From Oscillibacter sp. (GTDB taxonomy: Bacteria; Bacillota; Clostridia; Oscillospirales; Oscillospiraceae), in contig VSMY01000089.1 of assembly GCA_009773995.1 (NCBI GenBank), positions 1 to 10,520 on the forward strand: a stretch of 10,520 bases of DNA. Reading direction: 5' to 3'. The first letter of the stretch is position 1; each line of letters begins with the position of its first letter. Shown here piece by piece: positions 6,929 to 10,520 of the stretch. The translations under genes were made by a program, and so were the position numbers. The notes beneath the pieces were generated by a model. It did no database searches. It was not told the DNA's origin and saw only the letters and a program-made list of their open reading frames with translations.

Positions 6929-6955
6929 CATCATATGCCCTCCGCCCTTGGAGGT
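6929..6955 (-). promoter_or_regulatory. Possible sporulation (sigma-K-like) promoter of the Cys-rich gene
   Basis: On the minus strand, cACc (the AC is the complement of 6954-6955) is followed after 16 bases by CATATGATG (complement of 6929-6937). This resembles the sigma-K pattern AC, 16-17 bases, CATAnnnTA, with the last base not matching. No sigma-A-type pair is visible in the short space between the upstream terminator and the gene. It is a short and degenerate motif, so treat it as a suggestion. Confidence 0.25.
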
Positions 6956-6959
6956 GACT

Positions 6960-6998
6960 AAAGAACGCCGCCCTCGGGAGGACGCTCCTGAGGGCGGC
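6960..6998 (-). terminator. Terminator of the rex-SLH transcription unit
   Basis: A 9-base-pair perfect stem GCCGCCCTC/GAGGGCGGC (6967-6975 with 6990-6998) has an inner AGGA/TCCT extension and a bulge of three Gs on the plus strand. On the minus strand it is followed by GTTCTTTAG. It begins about 17 bases after the stop codon of the SLH protein gene, the expected place for transcription to end, and separates that gene from the Cys-rich gene. Confidence 0.75.
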
Positions 6999-7014
6999 AA
7001 ATGCATACATATTC

Positions 7015-8097
7015 TTACAAGCGCCAGTTCAGTACCGGCGGCGCGGCGTCCCGCTCAAACTGGGTAAAGACCCCCTTGTCCATCAGCCGCTGGGCCAACG
7101 TCAGGCCCGTACCGGCCACCGGGACCTCCAAAGCGTAGTAGGAGACGTACACCAGCTCCGCCCGGAGGAAGGGGTCCCGCTGGAGCATGGCCGCTTCTCC
7201 CTCCGTCAAAAGGCCCGCGCTCTGCGCCCGGGCCAGCGCATCGGAGAGATCCGTGTTGGCGGCGGAGCTGTAGCCCAGGGCCCGGAGGACAAACTCCGTA
7301 TACTGCCGGGCGTTCACCGGGCTGGAGGGCCGGAACTCCGTGGCGCTGTATCCGTTGGTATATCCCTTTTCATAGGCGTAGCCCACGTATTTCGCCCCGT
7401 TGGTCCCGGCCTGCACATCGTGAAAGGGACAGGTCCCGTTCCAGGCCAGGGCCTCGTTCTCCTCCCCCAGCACCCGGATGAACATGATGAGGGCCTGGAG
7501 CCGGGTGGGGGCGGCCTCCAGGTCAAAGCCCTGGCCGTAGCCGGTGTAGCTGCCCTGGAAGAGGTGCATGGCCTTCAGGGCGGCGGCCATGGCGTTGTAA
7601 TCCGTAGAGGTGGAGTCGCGGAAGGTACAAGCCCCCTGCCAATCCACCACGGCGGTCTTGCTGGTAACGGCAAAATTGGCGGCGGTGTCCTCCGCCACCA
7701 GGTAGCGGTGCCGCACCGCTAACGTCCCCCCGCTGGGGAGCACCGTCCCATCCGTCACATCCACCACCGCTCCGGAAGAATAGACGACCTGTCCGCTTCC
7801 CGCCAGAAGCAGCACACCGTCGCCGGTAACAGCCTGTAAAATATCATCCTGTTTCATGCGGCTCTCCGTCCAGGAGACGGCCGTCCCTATGGGCACGGCG
7901 GAAATTCCTCCGCTTCCCCCGGTAAGCGTTCCGGCGCTCGCCAGCCGGGCGTCCACGGCGGCGTCCACTTTATTGGTAAAAACTCCATTCAGATAAGACA
8001 AGGAGGCCAGCGGGTCCGCAGCGTCCCCTGCGGCGGCGACCCAAACGGCGGCGGCCAACAGGCACAGCGGAAACAAAATGAGCAGTTTTTTCCGCAT
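7015..8097 (-). CDS. Secreted S-layer homology (SLH) domain protein
   Basis: A 360-residue predicted exported protein. A signal peptide is clear: MRKK, a hydrophobic core to about residue 22, and a likely cut after AAA near 23-24. Residues 25-165 form an unrecognised, beta-rich-looking region with TGDGVLLLAGSG (91-102). From about 165 onward there are SLH-type repeats: one containing APTRLQALIMFIRVLG (196-211), one with YVGYAYEKGYTNGY and VNARQYTEFVLRALGY (237-276), and a shorter third with LRAELVYVSYYAL (311-323). Only the third keeps the canonical Arg-Ala-Glu of SLH domains. SLH domains bind pyruvylated secondary cell-wall polymers, so the protein is probably wall-attached. AGAAAGGA precedes the ATG. 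It starts 24 bases after the rex stop codon and probably shares the rex transcript. Ligand or enzymatic role is not evident. Confidence 0.88.
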   Translation of the reverse strand: MRKKLLILFPLCLLAAAVWVAAAGDAADPLASLSYLNGVFTNKVDAAVDARLASAGTLTGGSGGISAVPIGTAVSWTESRMKQDDILQAVTGDGVLLLAGSGQVVYSSGAVVDVTDGTVLPSGGTLAVRHRYLVAEDTAANFAVTSKTAVVDWQGACTFRDSTSTDYNAMAAALKAMHLFQGSYTGYGQGFDLEAAPTRLQALIMFIRVLGEENEALAWNGTCPFHDVQAGTNGAKYVGYAYEKGYTNGYSATEFRPSSPVNARQYTEFVLRALGYSSAANTDLSDALARAQSAGLLTEGEAAMLQRDPFLRAELVYVSYYALEVPVAGTGLTLAQRLMDKGVFTQFERDAAPPVLNWRL

Positions 8098-8121
8098 GAG
8101 GGTTCCTTTCTCCGCTCTCTG

Positions 8122-8751
8122 TCAGCGGTTGGCAATGCGGTAGCTCAGGGTCAGCAGACTGTCGGCAAAGTGGATGTTCTCGATCTTCACGTCGGGCCGG
8201 CCACAGGTAATTTCCACATTTGTAAAATTCCAGAAGCCCCGGACTCCCAGAGCAACGAGCCGGTCCGCCGTTTCCTGGGCAATGGACTGGGGAATCGTCA
8301 GCACCACCACGTCCACACTGTGGGAACGGATGAAATCGTCCACCTCGTCCATGGAATAGATAGGAACGCCGTTAACCTGGGTGCCGGTGACGGCGGGAGA
8401 AATGTCAAAAGCGGCGTCCACCGTAAAGCCGGTCTGGGCAAAGGGAAAATTCTGCAAAAGCGCGTGACCCAGATTACCCACGCCGATCATGACCAGATGG
8501 TGATCATTGTCTACACCCAGGATACGGCCGATTTCCGTGTGAAGCTCCTCCACATTGTAGCCATAACCCTGCTGTCCGAACTCCCCAAAGCAGCTCAGGT
8601 CCTGGCGAATCTGGGAGGCGGTGATGTTCATCTCCTGTCCCAGAGAATGGGAGGAGATACGCACCACGCCTTTGGCGCAGAGCTCGGTCAATTGCCGGTA
8701 GTAACGGGGCAGCCGCCGGATGACGGCGTCGGAGACGTTTTCTTTCTTCAA
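8122..8751 (-). CDS. rex: Redox-sensing transcriptional repressor Rex
   Basis: A 209-residue NADH/NAD+-responsive repressor that controls fermentation and anaerobic energy genes. The N-terminal winged helix begins VSDAVIRRLPRYYRQL (6-21), then has ITASQIRQDLSCFGEFGQQGYGY (43-65), typical Rex recognition-helix and linker sequence. The C-terminal Rossmann domain has GVGNLGHALL (90-99), and Asp116 at the end of the second strand fits NAD(H) rather than NADP(H). I place the start at the TTG at 8751 because it gives the family's usual N-terminus (MKKENVSDAV) and has GGGAG eight bases upstream. An in-frame TTG at 8766 and a GTG at 8760 are alternatives with worse spacing. The promoter region carries a Rex-box-like palindrome, suggesting autoregulation. 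The SLH gene follows in the same direction. Confidence 0.96.
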   Translation of the reverse strand: MKKENVSDAVIRRLPRYYRQLTELCAKGVVRISSHSLGQEMNITASQIRQDLSCFGEFGQQGYGYNVEELHTEIGRILGVDNDHHLVMIGVGNLGHALLQNFPFAQTGFTVDAAFDISPAVTGTQVNGVPIYSMDEVDDFIRSHSVDVVVLTIPQSIAQETADRLVALGVRGFWNFTNVEITCGRPDVKIENIHFADSLLTLSYRIANR

Positions 8752-8789
8752 AGCCCTCACTCCCAATCAGAATTTGTCATAACAGCTAT

Positions 8790-8818
8790 AGTTTAGCTCA
8801 TAATTGATAACTTGTCAA
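8790..8818 (-). promoter_or_regulatory. Sigma-A promoter of rex
   Basis: On the minus strand a perfect TTGACA (complement of 8813-8818) is followed after 17 bases by TAAACT (complement of 8790-8795). Transcription should start about 30 bases upstream of the rex start codon. The -35 element overlaps the Rex-box-like palindrome listed separately. Confidence 0.75.
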
Positions 8819-8830
8819 TTTTTTTAACAA
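8812..8830. promoter_or_regulatory. Rex-box-like palindrome at the rex promoter
   Basis: The minus strand reads TTGTTAAAAAAATTGACAA. The arms TTGTTAA and TTGACAA match the clostridial Rex consensus TTGTTAANNNNTTAACAA in 13 of 14 arm positions, but the central spacer is 5 rather than 4 bases. It covers the -35 hexamer, a repressing position. Rex proteins commonly autoregulate, so this is plausible; the spacer difference is the main doubt. Confidence 0.5.
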
Positions 8831-9035
8831 TCTTTTTCTTAAAAAATTTTTTTAGCAGAGCACGGAGAGACCAGATACCGCTCGGTTTGGAATCCAAACA
8901 TTTCCCGAGAATCGTCATTGACCCAGTCCGCGCCTCTCGGAATGTTCTCCGGGAGGCCTTTGTCTCCGCTCATTCAGCCTAGAGAGCGCGGCGCATCTTT
9001 CTCACGGCAGAACCAATGCTCCGCTGCCGCCCCAT
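8831..9035. other. Gene-free stretch with hairpins between rex and the integrase remnant
   Basis: I see no credible gene here. It opens with an A/T-rich block (8831-8853) upstream of the rex promoter. A hairpin at 8881-8909 pairs CTCGG with CCGAG and TTTGG with CCAAA, with a six-base bulge. A second hairpin at 8932-8957 has a 10-base-pair stem (one T-G wobble) around ATGTTC and is followed by CTTTGTCT, terminator-like in the plus direction although no plus-strand gene precedes it. It may be left over from deleted DNA, or a small plus-strand RNA; neither is shown. Confidence 0.5.
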
Positions 9036-9287
9036 GTGACGGCCTTCAACGGAAGGCTGGGAGAACAGGGGGACTTCCCCGTCAGGGCCCGTTATGCCGC
9101 CTTGGGTCTGACGCCGCATATCCGCTGGACGGGAATCCGGTACCTGTGGGCCCTGCTGTGGGGGACCGCCTCTTGGGAGGATGTGTTCGGGCGGAGGCTG
9201 GGAAGGTTTGTGCCGTACCTGTAGATATTTGAAGGCGTCATTACAGCCTGGGTACCCGGCGTGCTGCTGTTGCTGGGGGCCTGGTAA
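9036..9287 (+). pseudogene. Broken reading frame with an internal TAG, unknown protein
   Basis: From a GTG at 9036 a frame runs 62 residues to a TAG at 9222-9224. It contains PVRARYAALGLTPHIRWTGI and the Trp-rich stretch LWALLWGTASWEDVFGRRLG. In the same frame, after the TAG, come 20 more residues with a strongly hydrophobic run (about ITAWVPGVLLLLGAW) to a TAA at 9285-9287. The continuity of protein-like composition across the TAG suggests a nonsense mutation, for example from a CAG codon, in the end of a membrane protein. No Shine-Dalgarno sequence precedes the GTG and the frame is open further upstream, so the true 5' end is missing. I do not recognise the family. It abuts the integrase remnant, so the join near 9285 may be a deletion endpoint. 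Confidence 0.4.
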
Positions 9288-9554
9288 CAAACGCGGCAAA
9301 CTGATACATCCCGATACGTTCAACAGACACCTTCGCCGTCTCTATGATGAGAATGGATTCCCAAGGGAGTTCCACCGCCACACTCTCCGCCATTATTTCG
9401 TGTCCATGATGCTTCAAAAGGAGTGGACAAACAGACGGTGGCGGGACTCTTGGGCCACAGCCAGCCGTCCATGACGCTGGATATCTATACCCATGCTTTC
9501 GATAAGAACAAAAAGGCCGCCAGCGGAGCCCTTCAGCGGGGTTTTGGTATATGA
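9283..9554 (+). pseudogene. Tyrosine recombinase (integrase) C-terminal remnant, frameshifted
   Basis: About 90 residues of the catalytic domain of a phage/transposon-type tyrosine recombinase survive. Frame one encodes GNKRGKLIHPDTFNRHL and then HRHTLRHYFVSMMLQK, the His-x-x-Arg box. At about 9420 the frame must shift by one base to continue as GVDKQTVAGLLGHSQPSMTL and DIYTHAF, holding the Gly-His box and the active-site Tyr, ending at TGA 9552-9554. A missing base in the A/G run at 9415-9423 explains it. Integrases of this type are usually about 350-400 residues, so three quarters, including the first catalytic Arg and the DNA-binding N-terminus, are gone. It is inactive as it stands and marks a former mobile element. 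A small DUF6809-like gene follows 16 bases on. Confidence 0.85.
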
Positions 9555-9570
9555 GAGGGAAGGGAGAATT

Positions 9571-9930
9571 ATGTACGATTACATGCAAGCCCTGCAAGCA
9601 CATTTCTCGCCGGAGACTCCCTGCGCTGAACAACAGGCGGAAGTGATTCGGCTGCACCGGAGGCTGGAGAAGAAGTTGGACCGTAAGAACCAGATACGGC
9701 TATTGGAGTTGGTAGATAAAGAAGCGAGACTGCAAGATGACGTATCACTGGCCAGCTTCATCGCGGGATTCCGTCCGGCCTGTGGGATAGCCCACGAGTT
9801 GGGGTTAGAGCCGCCTTACTTCTTCCACCGGGAGGAAAAGAGCGGATCGGCAAAGGATAGAGCATGGGAGAGACATTCTGAAAAGACAGACGGCATGGAG
9901 CAACGCTCCATGCCGCCGTCGTTTATGTAC
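9571..9930 (+). CDS. Small DUF6809-like protein next to the integrase remnant; true 3' end unclear
   Basis: An ATG at 9571 follows AAGGGAG (9560-9566) and begins a soluble, helical-looking protein: MYDYMQALQAHFSPETPCAE, then RLHRRLEKKLDRKNQIRLLELVDKEARLQDD and SFIAGFRPACGIAHELGLE. The pattern of a charged helix, a Leu/Val-rich helix and a SFxxGFR segment near residue 65 resembles the DUF6809 family of roughly 100 residues found in clostridial mobile elements; this is from memory. The first 95 or so residues look natural. After that the frame runs through the rubrerythrin terminator (9891-9915) and antisense across rubrerythrin to 10500. This is not credible, so the original end was probably lost. 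I give 9930 as a nominal limit. A one-base change of frame near 9842 would give a stop at 9858-9860. Codons such as ATA and AGA differ from the GC-rich core genes. Confidence 0.5.
9887..9915 (-). terminator. rbr: Rho-independent terminator of rubrerythrin
   Basis: A perfect 11-base-pair stem, CGGCATGGAGC (9891-9901) with GCTCCATGCCG (9905-9915) and loop AAC, lies 15 bases beyond the rubrerythrin stop. On the minus strand it is followed by TCTGTCTTTTC, a good T-rich tail. The plus-strand DUF6809-like frame passes through it, which supports that frame being misread at its end. Confidence 0.85.
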
Positions 9931-10467
9931 TCAATAATTCTCCGCGTGGACCTCAAAGTAAGACTGGGGATGAGCGCAGACGGGGCAGATCTCCGGCGCG
10001 GCGGCGCCTACCACGATATGCCCGCAGTTCCGGCACTCCCAGACCTTGACCTCGCTCTTCTTAAAGACCTCCTGGGCCTCCACGTTGCGGAGCAGGGCCC
10101 GATACCGCTCCTCGTGATGCTTCTCAATCTCACCGACCGCCCGAAATTTCGCGGCCAGCTCCGGGAAGCCCTCCGCCTCGGCGGTCTTGGCAAAGCCCTC
10201 GTACATATCCGTCCACTCATAGTTCTCCCCATCGGCGGCAGCTCCCAGGTTCTCAGCGGTGGAGCCGATGCCCTCCAGTTCCTTGAACCACATTTTGGCG
10301 TGTTCTTTTTCATTGTCGGCGGTTTTCAGGAACAGGGCGGCGATCTGCTCAAAGCCCTCTTTTTTGGCTTTGGAGGCGAAGTAGGTGTACTTATTCCGGG
10401 CCTGGGATTCTCCGGCGAAAGCGGCCTCCAGGTTCTTCTCGGTCTGCGTTCCGGCATATTGGGACAT
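9931..10467 (-). CDS. rbr: Rubrerythrin
   Basis: A 178-residue cytoplasmic non-haem iron protein that reduces hydrogen peroxide in anaerobes. The N-terminal ferritin-like four-helix domain has Glu20 in FAGESQARNKY, an ExxH at 53-56 in NEKEHAK, and a second ExxH at 115-118 in GEIEKHHEERY, the di-iron ligand pattern. The C-terminal rubredoxin-like domain has the two Cys pairs, Cys145/Cys148 (CRNC) and Cys161/Cys164 (CPVC), that bind one Fe. The order (ferritin-like, then rubredoxin-like) is that of classical rubrerythrin, not the reversed form. AAAGGAGG (minus strand, 10476-10483) lies eight bases before the ATG at 10467. Its promoter is near or beyond the right edge. A terminator follows. With rex nearby, this part of the chromosome handles redox and oxygen stress, separated by the integrase scar. 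Confidence 0.97.
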   Translation of the reverse strand: MSQYAGTQTEKNLEAAFAGESQARNKYTYFASKAKKEGFEQIAALFLKTADNEKEHAKMWFKELEGIGSTAENLGAAADGENYEWTDMYEGFAKTAEAEGFPELAAKFRAVGEIEKHHEERYRALLRNVEAQEVFKKSEVKVWECRNCGHIVVGAAAPEICPVCAHPQSYFEVHAENY

Positions 10468-10520
10468 GGTAAATTCCTCCTTTTGAAATTTGAGAAATAG
10501 GTACGATAAGTTATAAAACC

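Noticed and set aside
6687..7010. A 107-residue version of the Cys-rich protein starting at 7010
   Set aside because: The extension would begin inside the upstream terminator region and has no ribosome binding site, whereas the ATG at 6881 has AGGAGG at ideal spacing.
9418..9424. Programmed -1 frameshift in the integrase rather than decay
   Set aside because: AAAAGGAG is not a standard slippery heptamer, no stimulatory structure is evident, and the N-terminal part of the gene is missing anyway.
9931..10500. C-terminal extension of the plus-strand frame that begins near 9493
   Set aside because: It is antisense to rubrerythrin, which has all iron ligands, a strong ribosome binding site and a terminator.

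Overview
The window looks like chromosomal DNA of a GC-rich anaerobic Firmicute, most likely a gut member of the Oscillospiraceae (Flavonifractor/Lawsonibacter/Pseudoflavonifractor type). This is inferred from GC-rich codons combined with strong AGGAGG-type ribosome binding sites, a class II (Firmicute-type) GalT, Rex, rubrerythrin, and an SLH-domain protein of a kind common in that family. No taxon-defining RNA gene is present.

Left part (1-6650). The 5' end of pyrH (UMP kinase, minus strand) is divergent from a plus-strand M19 dipeptidase. Then come galK and galT, the two central Leloir enzymes, behind a near-consensus sigma-A promoter and closed by a strong hairpin. galE and galM are not in view. 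A second consensus promoter drives ilvD (dihydroxy-acid dehydratase, valine/isoleucine/leucine synthesis), followed after one base by a small PAP2-family membrane phosphatase. A GC-rich hairpin at 6622-6649 closes this run and faces a convergent minus-strand run.

Middle part (6650-8870, minus strand). rex, the NADH/NAD+-sensing repressor, has a promoter overlapped by a Rex-box-like palindrome, suggesting autoregulation. It is followed 24 bases later by a secreted SLH-domain protein and a terminator. Beyond that lies a separate gene for a 64-residue protein that is 30% cysteine, with a short hydrophobic segment. It has an excellent ribosome binding site and a possible sporulation-type promoter.

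Right part (8870-10520). This is a scar of mobile DNA: a frameshifted C-terminal remnant of a tyrosine recombinase, an adjacent broken reading frame with an in-frame TAG, and a small DUF6809-like gene whose end runs into the terminator of the next gene. It is less GC-rich in codon choice than the core genes. Rubrerythrin (minus strand, peroxide defence) then resumes ordinary chromosomal content.

Most of the window is ordinary housekeeping metabolism. I do not see a convincing new multi-gene system. The items most worth a second look are the Cys-rich mini-protein, the rex control region, the odd sugar-binding motif in GalK, and the decayed integrase locus.
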